A DNA stretch of 64,000 nt, from positions 14,510 to 78,509 of the forward strand of contig CBCXVT010000020.1 of NCBI GenBank assembly GCA_965178635.1, read 5' to 3'. The notes beneath the pieces were generated by a model that did no database searches, had not been told where the DNA came from, and worked only from the letters and a program-made list of their open reading frames with translations. This DNA comes from GCA-2733415 sp965178635 (lineage in GTDB: Bacteria > Bacteroidota > Bacteroidia > Flavobacteriales > Flavobacteriaceae). Position numbers and translations under genes: made by a program. Numbering within the stretch: position 1 is the stretch's first letter; every line of letters begins with the position of its first letter. Of the stretch, positions 28,983-38,118 are shown in pieces.

Positions 28983-30056
28983 TTACTTTTTTTGAAAGAT
29001 ACTCCAATCTAATTTTAAAGAAAAAATGTTAGAATAGAATACTTCATCTGTTTTACCAATGTTGGTTAAAGAGTAATCAACATAAATACCTTTGTAGTGA
29101 AAACCAAGTCCAATGTTTGGTTGAACATTTAACTTTTCGCCACCACCTAATTGTTCAATATTTTGAAATTTACCAACTCCACTTCTTAAGAATATTAAAT
29201 TGTTATAATCTAATTGTAAACCTACAGCCGGCGTAATACTTGCAAAAGATGATGAAATAACATCGTTTGTTTCAACAAATCTTACATCAAAATCTAACTC
29301 GGTTAGTAAGGTTAATTTATTTTTAAATTCAAATGTTCTGGCAACACCTAATTGTAATTTAGGAATTGTAATTTCAGTGTCTTCAGGTGCTTCTTGATTG
29401 CCATCTGGCATTGCAGCTTGAATATCTTCTAATTTCTCTTGATCAATATCCCAGGTGTTAAATGTTGTTGTAATATCTCTAGCCATTAATCCGAAAGTCC
29501 ACTTTTTATAATCATATTGTAAACCAGCGTCAAAACCAAACCCCCATGAGTTGGCAAAATCACCAATAATACGTCTGATAATTTTTGCATTTGCTCCAAA
29601 ACGTAAATTTTCAATACCTAAATTTCTAGCATACGAAAACGTTACAGCATAATCAGCAGCTGAAAATAAATTAATATTATCATAATTAATATTTCCACTC
29701 GCATCTATTAATTTGGTGGTATCTAATATATCATCTACTCCAAAACGGATTAAAGATAAGGCAAAGGCACTATTATCGTCTATAGGCATGGCAAAACCAC
29801 CATAATCATAACTCGCAATGTTTGCAAAATAATTAGCATGCATTAAAGACACTTGTTTGCCTTCTAGTTTTAGCAATCCAGCAGGGTTCCAATACCCTGA
29901 ATTTACATCAGAACTACTTGCAACTACAGCGTTGGACATACCAAAAGCTGCTGCGTCAACACCGATATTTAAAAATTCATTTGAATATTTACGAGCAACT
30001 TGTGCTTGTAATGAAATGGTGAAAACAAGTAGTGTTAAAAAAAATATTTTTTTCAT
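28983..30056 (-). CDS. PorV/PorQ family outer-membrane protein
   Basis: The chosen start gives a clean signal peptide (MKKIFFLTLLVFTISLQAQ). An ATG at 30104 would add 16 residues in front of it and is rejected. The mature protein begins EFLNIGVDAAAFGMSNAVVA and SGYWNPAGLLKLEG, the conserved start of PorV/PorQ and related FadL-like beta barrels. Members serve the type IX secretion system, PorV as shuttle in the attachment complex, though many paralogues exist. A T9SS substrate is encoded divergently at 30309. A 16-bp gap separates it from the DUF4105 gene downstream. Confidence 0.85.
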   Translation of the reverse strand: MKKIFFLTLLVFTISLQAQVARKYSNEFLNIGVDAAAFGMSNAVVASSSDVNSGYWNPAGLLKLEGKQVSLMHANYFANIASYDYGGFAMPIDDNSAFALSLIRFGVDDILDTTKLIDASGNINYDNINLFSAADYAVTFSYARNLGIENLRFGANAKIIRRIIGDFANSWGFGFDAGLQYDYKKWTFGLMARDITTTFNTWDIDQEKLEDIQAAMPDGNQEAPEDTEITIPKLQLGVARTFEFKNKLTLLTELDFDVRFVETNDVISSSFASITPAVGLQLDYNNLIFLRSGVGKFQNIEQLGGGEKLNVQPNIGLGFHYKGIYVDYSLTNIGKTDEVFYSNIFSLKLDWSIFQKK

Positions 30057-30245
30057 TAGTATGTGTAAAATCTTGAAAGCAAAAATAGGGCATAAAAACA
30101 GCAATAAAAAATTTACTTACAATTTAACCTCTAACAATATATTGAAGAGTTATAAATATTAGTTAAAACAGGAGTTAATAAGCGTTACTTGTCGATTAAA
30201 ACAGGAGATAGTCGAGTATATTATTATACCTCTATTAAGTTATTG

Positions 30246-30253
30246 TAAATTTG
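30246..30253 (+). promoter_or_regulatory. Candidate -7 promoter box for the T9SS substrate gene
   Basis: TAAATTTG matches the Bacteroidetes -7 element TAnnTTTG and lies 55 bp before the ATG at 30309, allowing a leader of about 50 bases. A convincing -33 TTG at the usual distance was not seen, so this is a candidate only. Confidence 0.4.
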
Positions 30254-30308
30254 TGTTATACCCGAAAGGAAACTATTTTTAAACTATTAACAGATTAAAT
30301 TATTTTTT

Positions 30309-32474
30309 ATGAAAAAATTTACATTATTATTTGCAATGCTAATGTTTAGTGTTGCAGGATTTTCACAAGTTGTGATTTCCGAAAACTTTGATGCTGGAAC
30401 ACCAGCTGGTTGGACGGATACGTATGGTAATACAGCTACAAATTCATGTGCAGGAAGTTCAGAAAGGGACAATCTTTATAGTGGTAGTAGTACAGGAAAC
30501 ATGACTTCTCCAAATCAAGTTGGAGCATCTAATGGAACTGACTTAACAGTTGATTTTGATTATAAAGTTATCGACTGGTCTGGTGGAGCTGCTACTTCTG
30601 CAGGTTGGGGAAGTGCAGATTTACAATACTCAACTGATGATGGTGCTACTTGGAATACAGTATTAACTATTAATGATGGTAATCATGTGGTTTCAGCTAC
30701 TTGTGCAGCAATAACACCTGTTGTTATTCCAGCAGCAAGTTTACCAACTTCATCTGACGTGAGATTGCGTATACTTAACACATGGGCTGCTGGAGATTAT
30801 TATTTTTATGTAGATAATTTTAGTGCTACTCAGGTGGTTGCTACACCTCCAAACTGTACAACATTAACAGATCCTTTAGATGCCGCAACAGATGTGAATG
30901 AAGATAATGATCTTTCATGGTCTGTCGCAACTGGAGGGGCAACAGGTTATAAATTAACAGTGGGTACTACTTCTGGAGGAACAGATGTTCTTAATAATGT
31001 AGATGTAGGAAATGTAACTACATATGATTTAGGAACATTATCATTTTTAACTACATATTATGTATCTATAGTACCATATAACGGAAACGGAGATGCCACT
31101 GGATGTACAGAAGAAAGTTTTACAACAATAGCAGCGCCTCCTGTTGGAGAGGTTTGTGGTAACCCAATTGTGGTTGGTGCTTTACCATACAGTACAACAG
31201 ATGAAACAGAAAACTATGGAGATGATTATACTGGTGCGCCAGGAGCATCTTGTTCTTCAACGTCTAATTATTTAAATGGAGATGATGTTGTTTATTCTTA
31301 TTCTCCAGGATCAAATACTTCAATTGATGTAGATCTTACTGCTATAGGAAGTAATTATGCAGGAATATTTATCTATACTGATTGTGCAGATATTGGAAAT
31401 ACTTGTGTAACAGGAGCAACTAATGGAGGTAGTACAGGAGATTTAGCTATTAGTGATTTTTTAGTTAGTTCTGGAACCACCTATTATATTGTTATATCTA
31501 CTTGGGCAAGTCCACAAAGTACAACGTATACATTAGATATTACAGAAAATACATGCGTAAATGCTACAGCTACTTATACAGCTATTCCTGATTGTGTAAA
31601 TACTCAATTTACGATAGACGTAGATGTTACTGATTTAGGCTCAGCAACATCAGTAACAATAGGAGATGACCAAGGTAGTTTAACACAACAAGTTTCTGGA
31701 ACAGGAATTGTAAGTTTTGGGCCATATGCTTCTGAAACTTCAGTTAATTTTACAGTAACTAATGATCAAGATGGAACTTGTGTAATAAATGGAAATGTAA
31801 CTTATGAATGTCCACCTGCAAATGACGCTTGTTCAGATGCGTTTGTTGTTGGAAGTTTACCGTACAACAACTCACAAGATGCTTCTGCAGCAACTAATAA
31901 CTCAGGGTTTGTATCAGCATGCTCTGGTGGTATGAATGATGGGGTGTGGTATACATTTACACCTGATGTTAATGGTACTGTTGATGTGGTTGTTGACGCT
32001 ACGAGTTCTTGGGATCATGAAGTAGCTATTTACAGTGGTTCTTGTGGAACATTTTCTTGTGTTGTCAGTGTTGATGGTACTGGATCTGGAGGAACAGAAA
32101 CCTTAAGTGGTGTGGCTGTTACAGCAGGAACTCAATACTGGGTTAATGTAGGGTATTGGAGTGGTTCAAATGATAGCACAGAAGGAGCGCTTACAATAGA
32201 TATTACTTCAGCAACTGTTTTAGGGATAGAAGATTTACAGTTATCAGAGAGCTTTAAATTCTACCCTAACCCAACTAATAATGTGTTAAATGTTTCTGCT
32301 AAAAACAATATTGAGCAGTTACAATTAGTAAACATGCTAGGGCAAACGGTAAAAACTGTTACACCAAATAGCACTACATACCAATTAAATATAGCTGATT
32401 TATCATCAGGTATTTACTTTATTAAAGCTAGAGTAAACAATACCGAAGGTACTTTCAGAATTGTAAAGCAATAA
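30309..32474 (+). CDS. Secreted multidomain protein with T9SS type A sorting domain
   Basis: The 721-residue protein has a signal peptide (residues 1-19, ending AGFSQ). A jelly-roll/MAM-like choice-of-anchor domain follows (FDAGTPAGWTD to VDNFSATQV), a fibronectin III-like domain (about 190-275), two related beta-sandwich repeats each opening VVGxLPY (near 290 and 515), and a C-terminal sorting domain from FYPNPTNNVLN (about residue 650) through LQLVNMLGQTVKTV and LSSGIYFIKA. The sorting domain sends it through the type IX system to the surface. It is probably adhesive or glycan-binding; no catalytic motif is visible. A strong terminator follows. Confidence 0.92.
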   Translation: MKKFTLLFAMLMFSVAGFSQVVISENFDAGTPAGWTDTYGNTATNSCAGSSERDNLYSGSSTGNMTSPNQVGASNGTDLTVDFDYKVIDWSGGAATSAGWGSADLQYSTDDGATWNTVLTINDGNHVVSATCAAITPVVIPAASLPTSSDVRLRILNTWAAGDYYFYVDNFSATQVVATPPNCTTLTDPLDAATDVNEDNDLSWSVATGGATGYKLTVGTTSGGTDVLNNVDVGNVTTYDLGTLSFLTTYYVSIVPYNGNGDATGCTEESFTTIAAPPVGEVCGNPIVVGALPYSTTDETENYGDDYTGAPGASCSSTSNYLNGDDVVYSYSPGSNTSIDVDLTAIGSNYAGIFIYTDCADIGNTCVTGATNGGSTGDLAISDFLVSSGTTYYIVISTWASPQSTTYTLDITENTCVNATATYTAIPDCVNTQFTIDVDVTDLGSATSVTIGDDQGSLTQQVSGTGIVSFGPYASETSVNFTVTNDQDGTCVINGNVTYECPPANDACSDAFVVGSLPYNNSQDASAATNNSGFVSACSGGMNDGVWYTFTPDVNGTVDVVVDATSSWDHEVAIYSGSCGTFSCVVSVDGTGSGGTETLSGVAVTAGTQYWVNVGYWSGSNDSTEGALTIDITSATVLGIEDLQLSESFKFYPNPTNNVLNVSAKNNIEQLQLVNMLGQTVKTVTPNSTTYQLNIADLSSGIYFIKARVNNTEGTFRIVKQ

Positions 32475-32507
32475 TGAAATAGATAATACACTCTTATTAT
32501 CTTGAGT

Positions 32508-32544
32508 AAAAGCTCGTGTTTTTTAACACGAGCTTTTTTATTTT
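32508..32544 (+). terminator. Intrinsic terminator after the T9SS substrate gene
   Basis: AAAAGCTCGTGTT pairs with AACACGAGCTTTT around a four-base loop and is followed by a T-rich tail. The hairpin is 34 bp after the stop at 32474 and separates this gene from the GT2 at 32561. Confidence 0.9.
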
Positions 32545-32546
32545 AC

Positions 32547-32554
32547 TACATTTG
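32547..32554 (+). promoter_or_regulatory. Candidate -7 box upstream of the GT2/ybbR/coaE run
   Basis: TACATTTG fits TAnnTTTG and lies between the terminator and the ATG at 32561. Transcription would start at or next to the start codon, giving a nearly leaderless message. No clear -33 element was found. Confidence 0.4.
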
Positions 32555-32560
32555 TGTTCT

Positions 32561-33562
32561 ATGAATGTATCGTATTCTTTTATTATACCTGTATACAACA
32601 GGCCCGAAGAAATAGATGAGCTACTAACAAGTTTAGTGCAACAAAATTTTCAAAAACACTTTGAAGTGGTTATTGTTGAAGATGGTTCTACGGAATCATC
32701 GAAACACATCGTTAATAAGTATTCTGATAAACTAACAATTAGTTATTATTACAAAGAAAATTCAGGTCCAGGTGATTCTCGCAATTACGGAATGGAAAAA
32801 GCCAAAGGAAATTACTTTTTAATATTAGATTCTGATTGTGTTTTACCTAATGAATATCTATCTGAAGTAGATAAAACACTTACAAGTAACTATGTAGATT
32901 GTTTTGGAGGACCAGATGCTGCACATGAATCATTTTCTGATTTGCAAAAGGCTATTAATTATGTAATGACCTCTTTTTTAACCACAGGAGGTATACGCGG
33001 TAGAGAAAAGAGCATAGATAAATTTCAACCTCGAAGTTTTAATATGGGCTTGTCAAAAAAAGCATTTGAAGCCACGGGAGGTTTCGGTAAAATTCACCCT
33101 GGGGAAGATCCTGATTTAACAATTCGGTTATGGAAAAAAGGATTTACAACAATGTTAGTCCCTAAAGCTTATGTATATCATAAACGTAGAATTTCATGGA
33201 AAAAATTTTACCAGCAGGTTCAAAAATTTGGAAAATGTCGCCCTATTTTAAATAGTTGGCATCCTGAAACTAAAAAAGTAACCTATTGGTTTCCTACAGT
33301 CTTTGTGCTAGCTGTAGTAGTAGCTTTGTTAACTTCAGTTTATGGAGTACATATTTTTAGTTTAGTGTTAGCGAGTTATTTGGTCTTAGTTTTTATACAT
33401 GCAAGTCTAACTACAAAAAGTATACGGATAGGACTTCAGGCAATTGTAGCCTTGTTTATGCAGTTTTTTGGCTATGGTTTGGGCTTTTTAGAAGCTACTA
33501 TAAAAATAGCACTTTTAGGTAAAAAGCCACAAGAAGCATTTCCGTACCTTTTTTTCAAATAG
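32561..33562 (+). CDS. Membrane-associated family 2 glycosyltransferase
   Basis: The real start is ATG 32561 (MNVSYSFIIPVYNR); the longer frame from 32516 would begin inside the terminator. The GT2 core shows IIPVYNRPEEIDELL, VVIVEDGS and LILDSDCVLP (DSD metal site), then GLSKKAFEATGGF and GEDPDLTIRLWKKG. After about residue 240 there are two to three membrane helices. The arrangement is typical of conserved chromosomal flavobacterial GT2 proteins outside capsule loci. It leads a same-strand series with the ybbR-like and coaE genes. Confidence 0.85.
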   Translation: MNVSYSFIIPVYNRPEEIDELLTSLVQQNFQKHFEVVIVEDGSTESSKHIVNKYSDKLTISYYYKENSGPGDSRNYGMEKAKGNYFLILDSDCVLPNEYLSEVDKTLTSNYVDCFGGPDAAHESFSDLQKAINYVMTSFLTTGGIRGREKSIDKFQPRSFNMGLSKKAFEATGGFGKIHPGEDPDLTIRLWKKGFTTMLVPKAYVYHKRRISWKKFYQQVQKFGKCRPILNSWHPETKKVTYWFPTVFVLAVVVALLTSVYGVHIFSLVLASYLVLVFIHASLTTKSIRIGLQAIVALFMQFFGYGLGFLEATIKIALLGKKPQEAFPYLFFK

Positions 33563-33596
33563 ATTGCTTAGTTTTATAGAAACAAAAAGAACTTAA

Positions 33597-34523
33597 ATGG
33601 GATATAAAAACGGACTTTTATTTATTAAGCAAAAGAGTTCAAGAATGTTTCTGTTAGCATTTTTAGTATCATTAACCATTTGGTTTTTGATTAACTTATC
33701 TAAAAACTATGAAAGAAATGTTATTGTACATGTATCCTATACAAATCTTGATCATGGAACTTTTGTAAAAAAAACTGATTCGGTTTTAAAGGTGAAAATT
33801 GAAGGTTCAGGATTTTCATTAATGACTCAAAAACTACATGATTTAAATGTTAATATTGATACTCAAAAAGTAAACGATACATGGGTTTGGGAGGCAGATG
33901 ATTCAGAGTTATATAAGCTTTTTTCAAAAAGTATATCGGTTAAAAATGTGTTGCCAAAAACAATACATTTTGAAGTTAAAACATTATCAAGTAAAAAAGT
34001 ACCAATAATCCCTGAAGTTAAGGTAAAACCTAAATTAGGTTATGGTATAACTTCGCATAGTTTTACAAAAGATTCGGTTTATGTTTATGGTGAAGAAGGT
34101 GTTGTAGATAGTATTACATTTATAAAAACAAATAGTTTGGTTTTTGAAAATAGTTCTGAATCTATACAAGGGCAAGTAGCTTTAAAATATGCTAATAAAG
34201 GAATTGAAATTGATGCTAAGAAAATTGGATATTCATATGAAATAGAGCAGTTTACTCAAGGTGAATTTTCTGTAGATGTTAAAATTAAAAACGCATTAAC
34301 AAGTAAGCGGATCACTATTTTTCCTAAAGTTGTACAAGTTCAATTTCAAGGACCTTTGTCACAGTTTAGTAAATATGAAGCTGAAGGTTTTAGCGTATAT
34401 GTAGATGTTAATGATATAAATGAAACCAATACTCTGCCAATTTATATTGAATATGTACCTGATGGTGTAGTAAAAACTAGAGTATTAAAAAAATCAGTAA
34501 CTTATTTAGTATTAGAAAAATGA
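33597..34523 (+). CDS. YbbR-like domain protein (CdaR-like)
   Basis: A 308-residue protein with one N-terminal membrane helix (residues about 18-35, FLLAFLVSLTIWFLINLSK region) and a periplasmic part built of YbbR-like beta repeats (for example VPIIPEVKVKPKLGYGI and ITIFPKVVQVQFQGPL). Firmicute relatives regulate a diadenylate cyclase; in Bacteroidetes the partner is not known and none is encoded here. Its last four bases overlap the coaE start. Confidence 0.75.
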   Translation: MGYKNGLLFIKQKSSRMFLLAFLVSLTIWFLINLSKNYERNVIVHVSYTNLDHGTFVKKTDSVLKVKIEGSGFSLMTQKLHDLNVNIDTQKVNDTWVWEADDSELYKLFSKSISVKNVLPKTIHFEVKTLSSKKVPIIPEVKVKPKLGYGITSHSFTKDSVYVYGEEGVVDSITFIKTNSLVFENSSESIQGQVALKYANKGIEIDAKKIGYSYEIEQFTQGEFSVDVKIKNALTSKRITIFPKVVQVQFQGPLSQFSKYEAEGFSVYVDVNDINETNTLPIYIEYVPDGVVKTRVLKKSVTYLVLEK

Positions 34524-35113
34524 TAATAGGGTTAACAGGAGGAATAGGAAGTGGGAAAACTACAGTTGCTAAAATGTTTCATGAATTGGGTGTGCCCATT
34601 TATGTGTCAGATATTGAGGCTAAAAAACTCATGGTTACAAACGCCAAACTAATTACTGAAATTAAAGCATTACTTGGTGATGAAGCTTATAACGGTAATG
34701 AGTTAAATAGAACATATATATCTGAAAAAGTATTCAAGAATAAAAATTTGTTAAATCAGTTAAATGCCTTAGTGCATCCTGCAGTTGCTGATGGTTTTAT
34801 CAAATGGAAGGCCGAACAAAACTCGCTTTATGTTATTAAAGAGTCGGCTATTTTATTTGAGTCAGGAAGTTACAAAAACTGCGATTTAATAATTACTGTT
34901 ACAGCGCCATTAGAAGTACGCGTTGGCAGAGTAGTATTGCGTGATAAGGTTACTAGAAAACAGGTGTTGCATAGAGTTATGAACCAATCTACTGATGACG
35001 ATAAAATCGATAGATCAAACTTTATTATCAATAACATTACGTTTGATGGCGCAGAAGAGCAAGTTGCTAAAATTCACAGACAAATTCTTAATAAAATAGA
35101 GAGTTCTTCTTGA
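34520..35113 (+). CDS. coaE: Dephospho-CoA kinase
   Basis: The 197-residue enzyme phosphorylates dephospho-CoA in the last step of coenzyme A synthesis. It shows the P-loop GLTGGIGSGKTTVAKMF at the N-terminus, VSDIEAKKLM after it, LVHPAV and the CoaE motif VIKESAILFESG. Length is normal. Its start codon overlaps the stop of the ybbR-like gene (ATGA), so both are translated together, as in many flavobacteria. Confidence 0.93.
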   Translation: MIIGLTGGIGSGKTTVAKMFHELGVPIYVSDIEAKKLMVTNAKLITEIKALLGDEAYNGNELNRTYISEKVFKNKNLLNQLNALVHPAVADGFIKWKAEQNSLYVIKESAILFESGSYKNCDLIITVTAPLEVRVGRVVLRDKVTRKQVLHRVMNQSTDDDKIDRSNFIINNITFDGAEEQVAKIHRQILNKIESSS

Positions 35114-35182
35114 TTTTAACATTTCTGTTAAGTTTTGGTTAAAATTCATTCCTACTCATTTTGAAAAAACTATTTTTGAGTA

Positions 35183-36757
35183 ATGAATAAAAAGCTATTT
35201 GTCTCACTTGTTGCATTAATGAGTATTTCCTTAATAGGAATCATATTTGTACAAAGTTATTGGATAAACACGTCTATTGAAAATAGAGAGGAGCAGTTTG
35301 CTTTAAATGTGAAGCAAATATTAGCGTCAAGTTCTGAGAAAATTCAAAAGCAGGAACGTAAAAGTTATTTCTTTAAACTTCAGAAACTAATAGATAGTTT
35401 AGGGCAATTACCGGATCAAACAGTAATTTCTGAATTAAATGTTGTTCAAAAAGATGATAAAACTAATGAGACATTTATTTTTAGAAGTGGTATTGTTGAA
35501 TTAAATCATAAAATACCAAGTAACGATTTTTTTGAAAATCAGGAAAATGATACAATTACAGTAAAACGCTATTACAGTAATAGTGAAACAACTTTTTTTG
35601 ATGAATTAGGTATTGATGAATCAAAAGTTACTTTACAAGAGCGTATTGAGCGTGTCAATCAATTACCTGAATACAATCAATTACAGCTGGAGGAAATATA
35701 TCAGTTATTAGCTAATAAAAGACCAATACATAAGCGCTTATCTAAAAATCAAATTAACTTGATTTTAGCTCAAGAACTCTATGATAAAGGGTTAGATTTA
35801 GATTATGAATTTGCTGTATATAGTAATGATTTGGCAACTTCTGTGCATACAGAGGATTATGAGTTATTAAAAAACATTGAGTATTCAACAGGAATTTTTC
35901 AAGAAAACTCTAATAGGAACTTTAATTTAAGAATAACATTTCCTAATAAGAAAAAGTATTTGTTATCATCCATATTATCAATGGTAGCCTTGTCAATTGG
36001 CTTTATACTTGTTATTATTTTAGTGTCTGCATTTGCAATTTATCAACTGTTAAAACAGAGGAAAATATCTCAAATAAAAACGGACTTTATCAATAACATG
36101 ACCCATGAGTTTAAAACGCCAATTGCGACTATAAACTTAGCTTTAGATGCAATTAGGAATCCTAAAGTTATGGATGATGAAAGTAAAGTCAAACGTTATC
36201 TAGGAATGATAGGTGAAGAGAATAAACGTATGCATGCTCAAGTGGAAAATGTCTTGCGTATTTCACGACTAGAGAAAAAACAATTAGATATAAAGAAAGA
36301 AACCTTTGAATTACACGACTTAATTGAAGATGCCATACCGCATATAGAATTAATGGTAGAAGATAGAGGAGGTTATGTGAAAACACATTTTGAAGCAAAA
36401 AAGTCGTCAGTATTAGTAAATGAGTCACATTTTACAAACGTGATAGTTAATATATTAGATAATGCAATTAAGTATTCACCAAACGCACCTGAAATAGATG
36501 TGTATACAGAAACGGTAAAGAACTTTATTGTATTAAAAATAGCAGATAAAGGAAACGGAATGTCAAAATCCGTGCAGAAAAAAATATTTGAAAAATTTTA
36601 TAGAGAACACACCGGTAATGTTCATAATGTAAAAGGACACGGATTGGGTCTGGCTTATGTAAAACAAATAATTGATGACCATCAAGGAGAAATATTTGTA
36701 GAAAGCGAAAAAGGCCAGGGAAGTACTTTTATAATTAAATTGCCATTAATATCATAA
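35183..36757 (+). CDS. Sensor histidine kinase
   Basis: The 524-residue kinase has membrane helices at about residues 8-27 and 261-287 enclosing a periplasmic sensor of 230 residues. The DHp helix carries NNMTHEFKTPIATIN with the phospho-accepting His308. The ATP-binding part shows NILDNAIKYSPN, KIADKGNGMS, and GHGLGLAYVKQII. The partner response regulator follows after three bases. The order with ybbR and coaE resembles the RprX-type kinase locus of Bacteroidetes; signal unknown. A TATTTTTG box (35171-35178) directly precedes the start. Confidence 0.9.
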   Translation: MNKKLFVSLVALMSISLIGIIFVQSYWINTSIENREEQFALNVKQILASSSEKIQKQERKSYFFKLQKLIDSLGQLPDQTVISELNVVQKDDKTNETFIFRSGIVELNHKIPSNDFFENQENDTITVKRYYSNSETTFFDELGIDESKVTLQERIERVNQLPEYNQLQLEEIYQLLANKRPIHKRLSKNQINLILAQELYDKGLDLDYEFAVYSNDLATSVHTEDYELLKNIEYSTGIFQENSNRNFNLRITFPNKKKYLLSSILSMVALSIGFILVIILVSAFAIYQLLKQRKISQIKTDFINNMTHEFKTPIATINLALDAIRNPKVMDDESKVKRYLGMIGEENKRMHAQVENVLRISRLEKKQLDIKKETFELHDLIEDAIPHIELMVEDRGGYVKTHFEAKKSSVLVNESHFTNVIVNILDNAIKYSPNAPEIDVYTETVKNFIVLKIADKGNGMSKSVQKKIFEKFYREHTGNVHNVKGHGLGLAYVKQIIDDHQGEIFVESEKGQGSTFIIKLPLIS

Positions 36758-36760
36758 CTT

Positions 36761-37465
36761 ATGGAACAAGCACAAAAGAAAATTTTATTAGTAGAGGATG
36801 ATCCAAATTTTGGGTCAGTGTTAAAAGATTATTTATCTTTAAACGATTATGATGTTACTCTTGCAAAAAACGGTATGGAGGGCTTCGAGAAGTTTAAAAA
36901 AGATAATTATCATCTATGTATTTTAGATGTGATGATGCCATATAAGGACGGATTCACATTAGCTAAAGAAATTAGAGAACGTAATAAAGAAGTGCCAATT
37001 ATTTTCTTAACAGCTAAAGCCATGAAAGAAGATGTTCTAAAAGGGTATAAGGTTGGTGCAGATGATTATTTAAACAAACCATTTGATTCAGAAGTATTGT
37101 TGATGAAAATTAATGCCATCATGCTTAGAAAGGTAAAAGACTCTATTGCAGATAGTGCCACATTTGAATTTAAAATTGGAAGTTTTGATCTAAACTCTAA
37201 ACTCCGATTCTTATCTCATAACGGAGAAGAACCAGTGAAGTTATCGCCAAAAGAGAATGAGTTATTACGTTTGTTGGCTTTACATGAAAATGATTTAATG
37301 CCAAGAGAATTAGCATTAACAAAAATATGGCGAGATGATAATTATTTCACCTCTCGTTCTATGGATGTGTATATTGCTAAGCTACGTAAATACCTGAAAA
37401 AAGATGAAAAAGTTGAAATTTTAAACATTCACGGCGAAGGTTTTAGGCTAGTAATAAATAGTTAG
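36761..37465 (+). CDS. OmpR-type response regulator
   Basis: A 234-residue regulator. The receiver domain starts KKILLVEDDPNFGSVL, has the phosphorylation site Asp56 in CILDVMMPY, and the switch/lysine motif FLTAKAMKED and GADDYLNKPF. The C-terminal winged helix shows LSPKENELLRLLA and the recognition helix SRSMDVYIAKLRKYL. It should be phosphorylated by the kinase encoded three bases upstream. A terminator follows. Confidence 0.93.
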   Translation: MEQAQKKILLVEDDPNFGSVLKDYLSLNDYDVTLAKNGMEGFEKFKKDNYHLCILDVMMPYKDGFTLAKEIRERNKEVPIIFLTAKAMKEDVLKGYKVGADDYLNKPFDSEVLLMKINAIMLRKVKDSIADSATFEFKIGSFDLNSKLRFLSHNGEEPVKLSPKENELLRLLALHENDLMPRELALTKIWRDDNYFTSRSMDVYIAKLRKYLKKDEKVEILNIHGEGFRLVINS

Positions 37466-37485
37466 TTTATTAATTATAAATCAAT

Positions 37486-37525
37486 AAAAAACCCTAACAA
37501 TTTATATTGTAGGGTTTTGTTTTGT
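37486..37525 (+). terminator. Intrinsic terminator of the two-component operon
   Basis: AAACCCTAACAAT pairs with ATTGTAGGGTTTT (one bulge) and is followed by GTTTTG. It lies about 25 bp after the response regulator stop. Confidence 0.75.
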
Positions 37526-37758
37526 GACCTCGGAAGGATTCAGACTTATTGCCCTAGACCTTTATTTATATGGTCTTTCAAAATCTTGTAATGCTCTGTT
37601 AACCGATTTGTGAAAATAGCGGTTGATTTGCAATGCTTTGGTTTGCATTTCTATCTAAATACAAAGATACTAAAACCTAGTAATCAAACCTATATAAATA
37701 GAATCAAACACTATGACACTATTGTGTATTGATAGGTTTATACCTCTGCAGCTATTTG

Positions 37759-37923
37759 TTAAGAGACTACTTCAAGATACTTATCAATAACCTCCTCTTT
37801 AATGCCACTATATTCTGCAAATTCATCAGGAGTGATAAATTGATGTTGCTCTTTCCCAAAGTACGTTTTAATTTTCTTTAAAAGCATACGTCCATAACGT
37901 TCGCTACGTCCTGTTAGAAACAT
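37759..37923 (-). CDS. Small predicted DNA-binding protein, module copy 3
   Basis: From ATG 37923 the frame gives 54 residues (MFLTGRSERYGRMLLKKI, then HQFITPDEFAEYSG and EEVIDKYL). It matches the proteins at 2845 and 12879 position by position; the frame upstream (RHCIFPKDI) also matches their N-termini, but no ATG, GTG or TTG is available before an in-frame stop. So the gene has lost its original start and may use the internal ATG, or be a pseudogene. It is divergent from the MAK-family gene at 38119. Elsewhere in 37526-37758 no gene was found. Confidence 0.6.
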   Translation of the reverse strand: MFLTGRSERYGRMLLKKIKTYFGKEQHQFITPDEFAEYSGIKEEVIDKYLEVVS

Positions 37924-37957
37924 AATATCTTTTGGGAAAATACAATGTCTTTTTAAC

Positions 37958-37998
37958 CTTATTCATACACTATCTATACTTTATCTATACACTAATTA
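37958..37998 (-). promoter_or_regulatory. Three 11-bp iterons, module copy 3
   Basis: Read on the minus strand, GTATAGATAAA, GTATAGATAGT and GTATGAATAAG follow directly; plus-strand TAC occurs at 37966, 37977 and 37988, 11 bp apart. They read toward the small gene at 37759, as in copies 1 and 2, but here only about 43 bp separate them from its ATG. Confidence 0.65.
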
Positions 37999-38020
37999 AC
38001 CATCATGTGTTTGTGAAAAA

Positions 38021-38054
38021 TCGGCAAAAACGGTAGAAAACGGAATGGATGACC
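38021..38054 (+). promoter_or_regulatory. CGG-rich box upstream of module copy 3 MAK-family gene
   Basis: TCGGCAAAAACGGTAGAAAA is followed by CGGAATGGATGACC; CGG triplets start at 38022, 38031 and 38041. The same kind of sequence lies between iterons and MAK-family gene in copy 1 (minus strand, 2461-2514). It is a candidate operator or promoter element about 65-95 bp before the ATG at 38119. Confidence 0.45.
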
Positions 38055-38118
38055 AGTGCTTTTAGGATTACTTCTTAAAGATACGGAGCTTTATTGAGAA
38101 TCAAAAATCATTATAATT

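Noticed and set aside
30057..30104. Longer start of the PorV/PorQ gene at 30104
   Set aside because: It would put 16 residues before a clean signal peptide, which would disturb export.
32516..32560. N-terminal extension of the GT2 starting at GTG 32516
   Set aside because: The extension is encoded by the terminator hairpin of the upstream gene; ATG 32561 gives a normal GT2 N-terminus.
37526..37700. Intact tRNA gene
   Set aside because: Only a T-loop and acceptor-like sequence is visible; no anticodon stem or D-arm could be folded by eye.
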